DNA of 64,000 nt, from positions 1 to 64,000 of the forward strand of contig CAMTXU010000024.1 of NCBI GenBank assembly GCA_947085815.1, read 5' to 3'. The translations under genes were made by a program, and so were the position numbers. The notes beneath the pieces are model-generated. The model saw only the letters and a list, made by a program, of their open reading frames with translations, did no database searches and was not told the origin of the DNA. Positions 25,659 through 35,379 of the stretch are shown here, one piece after another (position 1 is the first letter of the stretch; every line of letters starts with the position of its first letter). This stretch comes from Fen-1258 sp947085815 (lineage in GTDB: Bacteria > Bacteroidota > Ignavibacteria > Ignavibacteriales > Melioribacteraceae).

Positions 25659-25955
25659 CAACTCTCTCTGAAACTTTGAACACAATTTATTACTAATCAA
25701 ATTCTTTTGATAGTGCCGACTTGAGAAATCGAAATCAAAATATCTTAGTAGAACGAGGGCAATCAGCTCAATTAAATTGCCGAAAGGGAAATACATTGGG
25801 TAAAACTGCTCCGGAAAAATTAACTTTTATTAACATCCCCTTCTATCCCTCTTCGATTGTAGGTGAAATATTTTTTCATGATATTAAAACAAATATTTTA
25901 ACTAGACAGGTCCAACTAATTGATTATTCCATTGCAAAAAGAAGAGGTTATTGGT

Positions 25956-28403
25956 ATGGCAAAGCAGGAAAGGAAAAACTACTTCACTCTATTTTCTATT
26001 TATCTGTTAATCTCATTTCTCTTCATAGGAAGAGCATATGCACAGGCAGACTTATCATTTCAAGTTCCTCCCAAAGAAATTTTGGAACTGGTGGATATCA
26101 AACAACCGCCAATTCCAATTATTGATAAGAATGTGAACTATATTTTTTTTATGGAACGTCCCACATTTAAATCGTTGAAAGAGTTATCGGAGAACGAACT
26201 TAGATTGGCAGGAATTAGAATTAACACTAAGACATTCAACGGCTCACGCGGAACTTATTTTATAGGGATGACAATGCAAAACGCGCAAACCGGAAAGAAT
26301 ATTTCCATTACCGGATTGCCGAAAGATTACAAGATCGAATACCCATCTTTTTCGCCTAACTACAATTACTTTTCATTTGTAAACTCTTCTAATGATGGAT
26401 TAGAATTATGGGTTGTTAATGTTAAGAATGGCAACGCCAAAAAGATATCTTCAACAAAGTTATCTGCAGTAACCGGAAGACCTTATCGATGGTCATCAGA
26501 TGAAAAGTTTCTTTATTGTTTTGTACGCAATTCAGCTAAACCAACATTTCAGGAAAAGGAATTACCTACGGGTCCAGCAGTTCAGGAAGCAACCGGAACT
26601 AAAGCACCCGTTAGAACATACCAGGATTTGCTGAAAAACCATAACGATGAGATAAAATTTGAATACTACGCCTCCGCATCAATTGTTAAAATATTTCTTG
26701 ATGGAAAAGTCACTCCTTTTATGCCTGCCAACATTTACAAGAGTTTTGAACCGTCTCCGGATGGTAATTACATCTTAACAGAAGAAGTGAACAAACCATT
26801 TTCATATCAGTTGCCCTATTTTCAATTTCCGTACAGTGTTAAAGCATACGATAAGACAGGAGTTTTAGTTAAAGAGCTTGCATCGAAACCGTTGCAGGAC
26901 AAAATTCCTACAAGTTTTGATGCAGTAGAAGCCGGCATGAGAGATTTCTCTTGGCGGAGCGATAAACCCGCAACTGTAGTTTGGTGCGAAGCTCAAGATG
27001 GAGGCGATCCCTCTAAACAAGCTGAGAAGAGAGATAAAATCTTTCAACTCGATGCGCCATTTAAAGGCGAGGGAAAATTCTTAACTGCTACATTGAATCG
27101 GTTCCGCGGAATAACATGGGGCGATAATTCCGTTGCAATTATGAGCGATTCGTGGCGTAAAAATAGAAACTCTAAATCATACTTGTTTAATCCCGAAACA
27201 GCGGATGAAAATCCAAAAATAATTTACGACGGATCGAGTGAAGATCTTTATAATCACCCGGGAAGATTTGTTACCGAACCAAATAAGTTTAATGAAAATA
27301 CTCTTCTCTTCAGTCAAGATAAAAGCAAGCTGTATCTTATCGGCGAAGGTTTCTCACCTGAAGGCAGTAAACCTTTTGTTGATGAATACAATATCAAAAC
27401 AGGTGAAAAGAAAAGATTATGGAGAGCCGAAGGAAAAGATACTTATGAATCAATCACAAGAATAATTGACATTCAAAAAAATCTTCTTCTCACTAGAATT
27501 GAGGGAGTTAAAAATTTTCCAAATTATTTTATGAGAAACATCGCGTCTAACGAAACTCCAAAACAGATAACTTTCGTTCCAAGTCCGTATAAGTCATTCG
27601 AAAATGTATCAAAGCAAAAAATCTTTTATAAACGGGAAGACGGAGTTGACCTTTCTGCAACTTTATATCTTCCTGCAGGATATGATAAAACACAGGGGAG
27701 ATTACCTATGCTGATGGAAGCCTACCCGACTGAATTCAAAGACCCAAACGCTGCGGGAATGGTGCGTGACTCGCCGTATCGATTTATTTCATTGAATTAT
27801 GGTTCTCCTATATTTTGGGCGGCACGCGGATATGCTGTAATGGAAGGAGCGGCATTCCCAATAGTTGGAAAAGGGAAGGAAGAGCCAAACGATACGTACA
27901 TAGAGCAGTTAGTTGCTAACGCGCGGGCTGCCATTAAGGCGGTGGATGATATGAGTGTTGTGGACCCTAAACGTGTTGCAGTGATGGGACATTCTTACGG
28001 AGCGTTCATGACGGCAAATTTGCTGGCTCATTCTGATCTGTTCGCAGCAGGTATTGCACGCAGCGGCGCGTATAATAGAACTCTTACTCCGTTCGGCTTT
28101 CAAGCGGAAGAAAGAACTTATTGGCAAGCTAAAGAAGTTTACAATAAAATGTCACCGTTCAATTATGCCGATCAACTTAAAACTCCAATTTTATTAATAC
28201 ACGGTGAGCTTGACAATAACAGCGGAACATTTCCCATCAACAGTGAAAGACTTTTTGCCGCATTAAAAGGACTTGGCGGAATCACGCGCTTAGTATTCTT
28301 GCCGTATGAAAGTCACGGCTATGCTGCAAAAGAAAATATTTTACACATGCTCTGGGAAATGGATTCCTGGTTAGAGAAATATGTGAAGAATAAGAAGCTA
28401 TAA
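25956..28403 (+). CDS. Secreted S9 (prolyl oligopeptidase family) peptidase
   Basis: The 815-residue protein has a signal peptide (cleavage after about residue 29, GRAYAQ), so it is exported. A beta-propeller-like region covers about residues 40-540. The alpha/beta-hydrolase domain (about 550-815) shows GHSYGAF with S680, D753 (HGELDNNSG) and H787 (YESHGYAAKENILHML). The layout resembles the glutamyl-endopeptidase-like S9 branch. It likely digests peptides in the periplasm. AGAGG eight bases before the ATG at 25956 supports this start over an in-frame TTG at 25920. The 297 bp upstream, shared divergently with recQ, show no other feature. Confidence 0.92.
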   Translation: MAKQERKNYFTLFSIYLLISFLFIGRAYAQADLSFQVPPKEILELVDIKQPPIPIIDKNVNYIFFMERPTFKSLKELSENELRLAGIRINTKTFNGSRGTYFIGMTMQNAQTGKNISITGLPKDYKIEYPSFSPNYNYFSFVNSSNDGLELWVVNVKNGNAKKISSTKLSAVTGRPYRWSSDEKFLYCFVRNSAKPTFQEKELPTGPAVQEATGTKAPVRTYQDLLKNHNDEIKFEYYASASIVKIFLDGKVTPFMPANIYKSFEPSPDGNYILTEEVNKPFSYQLPYFQFPYSVKAYDKTGVLVKELASKPLQDKIPTSFDAVEAGMRDFSWRSDKPATVVWCEAQDGGDPSKQAEKRDKIFQLDAPFKGEGKFLTATLNRFRGITWGDNSVAIMSDSWRKNRNSKSYLFNPETADENPKIIYDGSSEDLYNHPGRFVTEPNKFNENTLLFSQDKSKLYLIGEGFSPEGSKPFVDEYNIKTGEKKRLWRAEGKDTYESITRIIDIQKNLLLTRIEGVKNFPNYFMRNIASNETPKQITFVPSPYKSFENVSKQKIFYKREDGVDLSATLYLPAGYDKTQGRLPMLMEAYPTEFKDPNAAGMVRDSPYRFISLNYGSPIFWAARGYAVMEGAAFPIVGKGKEEPNDTYIEQLVANARAAIKAVDDMSVVDPKRVAVMGHSYGAFMTANLLAHSDLFAAGIARSGAYNRTLTPFGFQAEERTYWQAKEVYNKMSPFNYADQLKTPILLIHGELDNNSGTFPINSERLFAALKGLGGITRLVFLPYESHGYAAKENILHMLWEMDSWLEKYVKNKKL

Positions 28404-28421
28404 CCCTTTGATTTTTTATTT

Positions 28422-28558
28422 GAAAAGAGGTTGTCTCAAAAAGTTAATAAGTCATTTTCAAACGAAGTGAAAAATCTTCTTGATTGAAAACTAAAGATTC
28501 TCACGTCGCTTCGCTCCTTAGAATGACAGTTTAGAGACTTTTTGAACAACCTCTTTTC
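28422..28558. repeat. Palindromic repeat (family C) between convergent genes
   Basis: The left arm gaaaagaggttgtctcaaaa (from 28422) and a right arm (28537-28558) are inverted copies differing by one indel. The inner segment (gattctcacgtcgcttcgct, gaatgacag) resembles the gtcatttcga elements. It separates the S9 peptidase and HI0933 genes and could terminate both. Agaggttgtctcaaa recurs at 62179. Confidence 0.8.
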
Positions 28559-28581
28559 TTTTTCTAAGTAGAATGAATCAT

Positions 28582-29757
28582 TCAAACAAATTGACCAGCG
28601 CAGTATCCGGAAGACCACGCCCACTGAAAATTATAACCGCCCAGCCAACCGGTCACATCCACAACTTCTCCGATGAAATAAAGTCCGCTTACTTTTTTGC
28701 ACTCAAATGTTTTTGAAGAAAGTTCGTTAGTATCAATTCCTCCTACTGTTACTTCCGCCTTTCCAAATCCTTCAGTGCCGGAGGGAATTACGCGCCATTG
28801 ATGAAAAGTTTTTGCGATCTCTGAAATCTCTTTTTCGTTGTATTGGTTTACCGGCGTATCGTCATGAAATAAATTTAAAAACCTATGAGCAATACGCTTT
28901 GTAAGTAAGGTTGAAATCAAATTTTTCAATTCAACTTTGGGTTTTTCACTCTTCCAATTTTTTATTAATTCGTCTAAATCAACGCCGGGTAGAAAGTTTA
29001 TTGAAATTTCTTCTCCTTCATTCCAGTAATTTGATATCTGTAATATTGCCGGTCCGCTCAATCCTTTGTGGGTGAATAGGATCGAACCGGTGAATGATTG
29101 TCCTTTACAGGTAACAATTGCCTCGGCAGAAACACCAGCAAGATCGCCAATTGTTTTGAGTGTTCGGTCACTTAATAAAAGGGGAACTAAACCGGGTTTG
29201 CATGGAATAATATTTACCCCAAATTGATGGGCAATGTTGTAACCAAAACTTGTCGCTCCGATCTTAGGAATTGATAATCCGCCGCTAGCAATAACAAGAG
29301 ATTCTGATTCAAAATCTCCAAGATCAGTTCCAACGGTAAAATTATTTTTTTTCTCAATCGACTGAACCGAGCAGCTAGTGTGAATTGTAACTTCACCAAT
29401 CTCACATTCTTTCAAAAGAAGATTAACTATCTCAACACTTTTGTTGTCGCAGAAAAGTTGTCCCAATTCTTTTTCATGATATGGAATATTGTACTTCTCG
29501 ACCAGATTAATAAAATCGTGTTGTGTAAATCTGCTTAATGCCGATTTGCAAAAGTGGGGATTATTAGAGAGAAAATTATTCGGGTCAACTGTGATGTTCG
29601 TAAAATTACACCTTCCGCCGCCGGAGATTAATATTTTTTTCCCCACCTTTTCGGAATGATCTATTAAAAGAACTTTTCTGTTTCTTTTTCCGGCTGTTAA
29701 TGCGCACATTAATCCAGAGGCTCCGGCGCCGATCACAATAACATCAAAATGATTCAC
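28582..29757 (-). CDS. HI0933/YhiN family FAD-dependent flavoprotein
   Basis: The 391-residue protein has an N-terminal FAD-binding Rossmann motif (IVIGAGASGLMCALTAG, residues 7-23). The family-specific GKKILISGGGRCNFTN follows. The C-terminus returns to FAD contacts (YFIGEVVDVTGWLGGYNFQWAWSSG), as in the HI0933 family (also called BaiN/RdsA). The physiological substrate is not settled for most members. Length is normal. It is convergent with the S9 peptidase, and its start faces the rlmI-like gene across a repeat-bearing gap of about 220 bp. Confidence 0.9.
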   Translation of the reverse strand: MNHFDVIVIGAGASGLMCALTAGKRNRKVLLIDHSEKVGKKILISGGGRCNFTNITVDPNNFLSNNPHFCKSALSRFTQHDFINLVEKYNIPYHEKELGQLFCDNKSVEIVNLLLKECEIGEVTIHTSCSVQSIEKKNNFTVGTDLGDFESESLVIASGGLSIPKIGATSFGYNIAHQFGVNIIPCKPGLVPLLLSDRTLKTIGDLAGVSAEAIVTCKGQSFTGSILFTHKGLSGPAILQISNYWNEGEEISINFLPGVDLDELIKNWKSEKPKVELKNLISTLLTKRIAHRFLNLFHDDTPVNQYNEKEISEIAKTFHQWRVIPSGTEGFGKAEVTVGGIDTNELSSKTFECKKVSGLYFIGEVVDVTGWLGGYNFQWAWSSGYCAGQFV

Positions 29758-29978
29758 TAGTTTCCAATTTTCTTATTGTAAAATAAGTTTTTGATTCTAA
29801 AGAAGTCCAAAAATTCAGAGCAAATTTGGGTGAGAAATATATTGCAAGCCTAGTGCAAAGCTTCTCTGCGACTCAGCGCCTATCTGGTAAAAAATAAACC
29901 GCAGAGACGTAAAGGAAACATATTTTTAAATGTGGAATAGAACAAATGCTTCATTAAGAAGTATATTTGCTTCAACAA

Positions 29979-31163
29979 ATGAGAAGAAAAGTGACTAAGG
30001 TATTTTTAAGAAAGAATGAAGAACGAAGAGTTAAAAAAGGTCATCTATGGATTTTCAGTAACGAGATTGAAAAAGTAGAAGGGGATGCCGTCAAGGGTGA
30101 TCTTGTACACGTATACGATTCTCGCAACAATTTTATCGGTAGCGGCTTTTATAACGCCCATTCTCTTATCGCAGTACGTATAATTTCACACAAAGAAGAA
30201 ATTGATCTGCCAAATCTTTTTAAGGAACGATTGCACACAGCTTATAACCTTAGAAAATTTGTCTATCCCAATCGAAGCTCATTTAGGATGGTCTTTAGCG
30301 AAAGTGATTTTCTACCCGGTTTAATAATCGATAAATATAACGACACTTTTGTCATGCAAGTTTATGCAGCTGGTATCGAAAAAAATATTAAGGTAATTGT
30401 AAAAATATTAGAAGAAGAATTCTCGGCTAAAAATATTTTTACTAAATCTGAAGAGCACTTCCGGATTCTAGAAGGACTGACTGTTGAAAACAAAGTCTAT
30501 CTTGGTGAAATGGGGAAGGAAAATGTTTTCGATGGAGCAGTGACATTCAACATTAATTTTTTGACAGGGCATAAAACCGGTTTCTATTTTGATCAGTGCG
30601 ATAACCGTGAGTTTTTTGGAAAATTCTGCAAGGAAAAAGTTGTGCTTGATTGTTTCTGTAACTCGGGTGGGTTTGGTTTGCACGCTGCTTTTAACAGTGC
30701 AAAATCTGTTGAGTTTGTAGATTCTTCATCCGAAGAGATAAAAAATGCACAAGTGAATTTTTCCCTTAACGGATTCAGTTGCAAAGCTGAATTTATCCAA
30801 TCGGATGTTTTCGATTACCTTGAAAAATGTAAGACTGAAAACAAAAAGTTTGATATCATCAATTTAGATCCGCCGGCATTCGCTAAGAGTAAAAAAACTT
30901 TAGCAACTGCTATCAAGGGATATGAGAAGCTGAACCGCCTGGCAATGGAACTGTTGAAAGACGGCGGTATATTGTTTACTTCGTCTTGTTCGCATCATCT
31001 GAAAGAAGAAATGTTTTTAGATGCAATCAATACAGCTGCTCTTAAAGCCGGAAAGAAAATCCAGATGTTCTATTTCAACAATGCTTCGTTAGATCACCCG
31101 TCCTTACCGGCAATGGAAGAAACGGTTTATTTGAAGTTTGCCGGCGTACGGGTTGTTAAATAG
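29979..31163 (+). CDS. RlmI-type class I SAM-dependent 23S rRNA methyltransferase
   Basis: The 395-residue protein has an N-terminal PUA domain (KKGHLWIFSNEIEKVEGD). A central EEHFRILEGL-type domain follows, then a Rossmann methyltransferase domain with VLDCFCNSGGFGLHAA (SAM binding) and NLDPPAFAKSKK (catalytic). The E. coli relative RlmI methylates C1962 of 23S rRNA; the exact target here is inferred. Start choice is uncertain: ATG 29979 is taken, but GTG 29991 is possible. A TATATTTG -7-like box at 29962-29969 argues against the in-frame TTG at 29967. The stop lies within a family A repeat. Confidence 0.88.
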   Translation: MRRKVTKVFLRKNEERRVKKGHLWIFSNEIEKVEGDAVKGDLVHVYDSRNNFIGSGFYNAHSLIAVRIISHKEEIDLPNLFKERLHTAYNLRKFVYPNRSSFRMVFSESDFLPGLIIDKYNDTFVMQVYAAGIEKNIKVIVKILEEEFSAKNIFTKSEEHFRILEGLTVENKVYLGEMGKENVFDGAVTFNINFLTGHKTGFYFDQCDNREFFGKFCKEKVVLDCFCNSGGFGLHAAFNSAKSVEFVDSSSEEIKNAQVNFSLNGFSCKAEFIQSDVFDYLEKCKTENKKFDIINLDPPAFAKSKKTLATAIKGYEKLNRLAMELLKDGGILFTSSCSHHLKEEMFLDAINTAALKAGKKIQMFYFNNASLDHPSLPAMEETVYLKFAGVRVVK

Positions 31164-31252
31164 AACGCTGATCGTTATGTCCGAAGGACTCCTATGGAGA
31201 TCTTTTATGATCATAAGAAATCATAATCATCATAATAATCTGCGTGCCATTT
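31159..31252. repeat. Palindromic repeat, family A
   Basis: It starts aaatagaacgctgat at the rlmI-like stop codon and ends atctgcgtgccattt. The interior carries tccgaaggactcctatggag, nearly the same as in the 18790 copy. Confidence 0.8.
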
Positions 31253-31303
31253 GATGTCGCGATTGGTTTTAATTTCGCACTAAAAAAAGAACTCCAATTT
31301 TTT

Positions 31304-31311
31304 TATATTTG
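31304..31311 (+). promoter_or_regulatory. Possible -7 box for the moxR-bat operon
   Basis: TATATTTG fits the TAnnTTTG -7 consensus and lies 110 bp before the moxR start, in the only sizeable gap before the operon. No TTG is found about 20 bases upstream, so support is partial. Confidence 0.35.
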
Positions 31312-31421
31312 CCCCGCAAAAAAATCTAAACTATTAACAGATTTTAACAAGAATGCAGAAACTTTAGCTTCTTGGAGTTTGTAGAAAATCATTCGATATA
31401 TTAAAACAGTGAGGGTTCAAA

Positions 31422-32405
31422 TTGGATATTACAGCACTCAACGAGAAAATTAGAAAAGAGAGCGAGTTTATAGATGTTCTCTTAAACGAGATCGGGAAGA
31501 CAATTGTCGGGCAGAAGGCAATGCTTGAGCGTCTTGTTGTTGGTTTGCTTGGCAACGGTCACATCTTGCTTGAAGGCGTACCGGGGTTGGCAAAAACTCT
31601 AGCAATAAAATCGCTTGCCACATCGATGAAAGCAAAATTCCAGCGCATTCAGTTTACACCGGATCTTCTTCCGGCAGATCTAATCGGTACTTTGATCTAT
31701 AATCAGAAAGATGGAAATTTTGCAATTAAAAAAGGACCAATCTTTGCCAACTTCATTCTTGCTGATGAAATTAACCGCGCACCCGCTAAAGTTCAGAGTG
31801 CGCTTCTTGAAGCAATGCAGGAGAGACAGGTAACTATTGGAGAATCTACATTTAAGTTAGATGATCCGTTTCTGGTATTGGCAACACAAAACCCGATTGA
31901 ACAGGAAGGAACATATCCTTTACCGGAAGCGCAAGTTGATCGGTTTATGTTAAAGGTTAAGATCACTTATCCAACCCGTGAAGAGGAACAAAAAATTATG
32001 AAGATGAATTCAACAGGTGATGCACCTTTGATAAATTCTGTAATTTATCCCGAAGACATTCTCAAAGCCCGCAAGCTTGTTCAAGAAATTTATGTTGATG
32101 AAAAAATTGAAAGATACATTCTTGATATAGTTTTCGCTACACGTAATCCCAAAGATTTCGGATTAGATGAATTAACTGATTTAATTAGTTACGGAGGTTC
32201 GCCTCGCGCTTCAATAAATCTTGCATTGGGTGCACGAGCAATGGCGTTTATACGACGCAGAGGTTACGTAATACCGGAAGATGTCCGTTCAATCTGTGCC
32301 GATGTAATGCGCCATCGTATTGCAGTTACATATGAAGCAGAAGCGGAAGACATTACTTCAGAAATAATTATCTCCAAGATACTTAACAAAATTGAGGTAC
32401 CATAA
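31422..32405 (+). CDS. MoxR family AAA+ ATPase
   Basis: The 327-residue ATPase has Walker A GVPGLAKT (52-59), Walker B FILADEINRA (D115, E116), and the MoxR-specific ATQNPIEQEGTYPLPEAQVDRF. MoxR proteins act as chaperones that mature or remodel VWA-domain partners. Here it heads a chain of DUF58 and Bat genes, the usual arrangement. The start is TTG at 31422, preceded by GAGGG with proper spacing; it gives the expected N-terminus and no nearby ATG exists. Confidence 0.94.
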   Translation: MDITALNEKIRKESEFIDVLLNEIGKTIVGQKAMLERLVVGLLGNGHILLEGVPGLAKTLAIKSLATSMKAKFQRIQFTPDLLPADLIGTLIYNQKDGNFAIKKGPIFANFILADEINRAPAKVQSALLEAMQERQVTIGESTFKLDDPFLVLATQNPIEQEGTYPLPEAQVDRFMLKVKITYPTREEEQKIMKMNSTGDAPLINSVIYPEDILKARKLVQEIYVDEKIERYILDIVFATRNPKDFGLDELTDLISYGGSPRASINLALGARAMAFIRRRGYVIPEDVRSICADVMRHRIAVTYEAEAEDITSEIIISKILNKIEVP

Positions 32406-32485
32406 TTTTTATTTCTTGCTCTTGATCTTGCTCTACAAAAAGCAGATTAAGATCATTAGCAAGTGCAAAAAAAAAATGAATTAAT

Positions 32486-33361
32486 ATGCTTACAAAAGAA
32501 TTACTCAAACAAGTAAAGCAAATAGAAATTCGCACGCGCGGAGTTGTGAACGATGTATTCTCCGGAGAATATCATTCTGTATTCAAAGGTAGAGGTATGG
32601 AATTCTCTGAAGTGCGGGAATATAATTTTGGAGACGACATTAGGAACATCGATTGGAATGTTACCGCACGTTTCGGTCATCCTTACATAAAAATATTTGA
32701 AGAGGAACGAGAACTTACAGTAATGCTTCTTGTTGATATGAGCGGCTCGCTTCTGTTTGGTTCGGTAGAAAAGACTAAACAGCAAATTGCCGCCGAGTTG
32801 AGTGCTATACTTGCTTTCTCTGCTTTGAAAAATAATGATAAAGTGGGATTGATTTTATTCACCGATAGAATTGAAAAGTTCGTTCCTCCAAGAAAAGGGA
32901 AAAGTCATTCGCTCAGAATAATTAGAGAAGTGCTTTCATTCGAACCGAAGGGAAAAATTACAAATATTCGTCAAGCACTGGAATATTTCAATCACACAAT
33001 AAAAAAGAAAGCAATTGTGTTTTTGATCTCCGATTACATTGACGGAGGTTACGATAAAATTTTACGAATCGTTGGAAAGAAACATGATTTAATTGGAATT
33101 GTTTTGCGCGATCCAAGAGAAAAATCTTTGCTCGATGCAGGATTAATAAAATTCCTTGATGCGGAAACAGGCGAGATCCGTTACTTAGATACCGGCGATA
33201 AAGCCGTTCGCAAATCGATTGTTGATGAAAATAAACGATGGATGGAGTACCGCCGGCAGCTTTTTCTTTCGAGCAGGTTAGATTCTATAGATATTTCTAC
33301 TTCCGGCTCATATATCAAACCGCTTGTTGATTTCTTTAAGCTGAGGGAAAAAAGATGGTAA
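32486..33361 (+). CDS. DUF58 (VWA-like) protein of the Bat operon
   Basis: The 291-residue cytoplasmic protein carries the DUF58 motif EVREYNFGDDIRNIDWNVTA (about residues 40-59). It is followed by a VWA-like region with a MIDAS sequence LLVDMSGSLLFGS (DxSxS intact). DUF58 proteins are partners of MoxR ATPases. It follows moxR by 80 bp, and its end overlaps the next gene by 7 nt. The role is inferred from the family: assembling or relaying conformational changes to the membrane Bat proteins. Confidence 0.9.
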   Translation: MLTKELLKQVKQIEIRTRGVVNDVFSGEYHSVFKGRGMEFSEVREYNFGDDIRNIDWNVTARFGHPYIKIFEEERELTVMLLVDMSGSLLFGSVEKTKQQIAAELSAILAFSALKNNDKVGLILFTDRIEKFVPPRKGKSHSLRIIREVLSFEPKGKITNIRQALEYFNHTIKKKAIVFLISDYIDGGYDKILRIVGKKHDLIGIVLRDPREKSLLDAGLIKFLDAETGEIRYLDTGDKAVRKSIVDENKRWMEYRRQLFLSSRLDSIDISTSGSYIKPLVDFFKLREKRW

Positions 33362-34305
33362 ACATTTTACGGTTAACTCTTATTTGGATCCTATTTTCTT
33401 CCGCCTTTGTGACGGCTCAGAGCATATCGGTAAGTGCCACTACAGATACAACTATTTATAAGGTCGGTGATTTCATTAAATATCAAATTGAAATTACACA
33501 TGATAAGGGATTAACAACATTTTTACCTGCAGTAAAAGACAGCATAAAAACACTCGAGTATATTCAAACTTTACCGGCGGAGAAAAAAGAAGTTGGTAAT
33601 AAAATTATTGAACGGTACAATTTTATTTTTTCAAAATACGATTCAGCTCAAGTAACAATTCCTTCGGTATTAATTGAGTATGTGGATGTGGGCGGCTCAA
33701 CTCGTAAATCCATCAGAACAAATCCGATTACAATAACTGTTAGAACAATTCCTGTTAATGTTCAAGAAGACATTAGGGATGTGAAAGAACCACTGAAACT
33801 TCCATTAAACTGGTTTCTGATTGGATTGATTGTTATAGGAATTTTTGTATTACTGGTTGCTGCTTATTTTCTGTACCGATATTACAAAAAGAAAAATGCG
33901 TTGAAGGAGAATATTATCCCCGAGGTTAAAATTCCACCTCACGAAATTGCACTGGCAAAGCTTTCGGAACTTGAACATAAAAAACTGTGGCAGAATGGAT
34001 TTGTGAAAGACTATCATAGCGAAGTTACTGAGATTGTGCGCCAATATTTTGAGGATAGATTCAATTTCCGCGCACTTGAAATGACATCTGCAGAAATCTT
34101 AGCCGTTCTCAGTTACATGGAGGAAGGAAAGAAGGTGGTTGAAATATCTGATAGTTTTTTTAGCAACGCAGATCTTGTAAAGTTTGCAAAGTTTGAACCG
34201 ATGCCTAAAGTGAATGAAGAGATGATGAAACAGGGTTATGATATTGTCAATCAAACTATTCTCGTACCGCAACCTCAGATTGTGAGTGAGGAGAAAAATG
34301 TTTAG
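33355..34305 (+). CDS. BatD/DUF4381-like membrane protein
   Basis: The 316-residue protein has a signal peptide (cleavage near FVTAQ, residue 22). An extracytoplasmic beta-rich domain follows (about 25-135: YKVGDFIKYQIEITHDKG). One membrane helix (about 144-168: WFLIGLIVIGIFVLLVAAYF) leads to a cytoplasmic helical tail with a WQNGFVKDYHSEVTEIVRQY motif typical of DUF4381-like tails. It resembles a shortened BatD. The position between DUF58 and batA is common in Bacteroidota operons. It overlaps both neighbours by 7-8 nt. Confidence 0.8.
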   Translation: MVNILRLTLIWILFSSAFVTAQSISVSATTDTTIYKVGDFIKYQIEITHDKGLTTFLPAVKDSIKTLEYIQTLPAEKKEVGNKIIERYNFIFSKYDSAQVTIPSVLIEYVDVGGSTRKSIRTNPITITVRTIPVNVQEDIRDVKEPLKLPLNWFLIGLIVIGIFVLLVAAYFLYRYYKKKNALKENIIPEVKIPPHEIALAKLSELEHKKLWQNGFVKDYHSEVTEIVRQYFEDRFNFRALEMTSAEILAVLSYMEEGKKVVEISDSFFSNADLVKFAKFEPMPKVNEEMMKQGYDIVNQTILVPQPQIVSEEKNV

Positions 34306-35293
34306 TAATATAACATTTGCTTATCCATTTGTATTATTATTGCTTTTGCTTGTTCCCGCGCTCGCATACTGGTATTGGAAAAAACGCGATGCTATTTCTC
34401 CCAGTTTTGCTTTTTCATCATTGCAAATTTTTGGTAGAATTCCAAAAACTTTAAAAGAAAAACTCGCGCATCTTCCCGCTTGGTTAAAAATTACAGCACT
34501 CGCTTTTTTTATTGTAGCAGCAGCACGTCCTCAAACTTTTTCGAGCGGGGAGAATTTTTACGCTGAAGGAATTGATATTGCAATGGTGCTCGATATTTCG
34601 GGAAGTATGTTAGCAGAAGATTTTAAGCCAAACCGTGTTGACGCCGCAAAAAAAGTAATTGATGAGTTTATTGCAGGAAGAACAAACGATAAAATTGGTC
34701 TTGTAGTTTTTTCCGGGGAAAGTTTTACGCAATGTCCGTTAACAATCGATTACTCAGTACTGCGTAATCTTCTTAAAGAGATTCGTACAGGAATGATTGA
34801 GGATGGAACCGCGATAGGCAACGCAATTGCAAATGGCGTAAATAGACTTAAGGACAGCAAAGCAAAAAGTAAAGTAATGATATTGCTAACTGACGGTGTA
34901 AACAATCGCGGTGAAATTGATCCTTTGACAGCAGCGCAAATAGCTCAAAAATTTGGGATAAGAATTTACACAGTTGGCGTTGGAACAATTGGTGAAGCTC
35001 CATATCCATTTCAAACTCCTTTTGGAATCCGTTATCAAATGGTGCCGGTGGAGATAGATGAAAATATACTTAAACAAATATCCGGAATAACCGGCGGGAA
35101 ATATTTCAGGGCTACTGATAACAGAAAGCTGGTTCAGATTTATGAAGAAATTGACCGTTTAGAAAAAACACGTGTTGAGGTTACTTCATATAGAAATGCC
35201 AAAGAACTATTTTACAATTGGGCGTTCATAGGATTGTTTCTTTTACTCATAGACCTCGGATTATCGAGGACATACTTGAGGAAACTACCTTAA
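34298..35293 (+). CDS. batA: Bat operon VWA membrane protein (BatA-like)
   Basis: The 331-residue protein has two N-terminal membrane segments (about 8-25 and 57-75) and a VWA domain with MIDAS LDISGSMLAED (DxSxS present) and LTDGVNNRG. A C-terminal membrane helix (about 308-325) follows. BatA proteins contribute to oxidative-stress tolerance or envelope integrity in Bacteroides and Leptospira. The ATG at 34298 is chosen because GAGGAG precedes it; an in-frame GTG at 34286 would lack this. It overlaps the previous gene by 8 nt. Confidence 0.9.
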   Translation: MFSNITFAYPFVLLLLLLVPALAYWYWKKRDAISPSFAFSSLQIFGRIPKTLKEKLAHLPAWLKITALAFFIVAAARPQTFSSGENFYAEGIDIAMVLDISGSMLAEDFKPNRVDAAKKVIDEFIAGRTNDKIGLVVFSGESFTQCPLTIDYSVLRNLLKEIRTGMIEDGTAIGNAIANGVNRLKDSKAKSKVMILLTDGVNNRGEIDPLTAAQIAQKFGIRIYTVGVGTIGEAPYPFQTPFGIRYQMVPVEIDENILKQISGITGGKYFRATDNRKLVQIYEEIDRLEKTRVEVTSYRNAKELFYNWAFIGLFLLLIDLGLSRTYLRKLP

Positions 35294-35379
35294 AAGAATT
35301 TAGAATTGAGAATGGATAATTGAGAATTGCATCTATAAAAATAATCAAAGAAAATTGTTAATTAATAAATGAAAATAAA

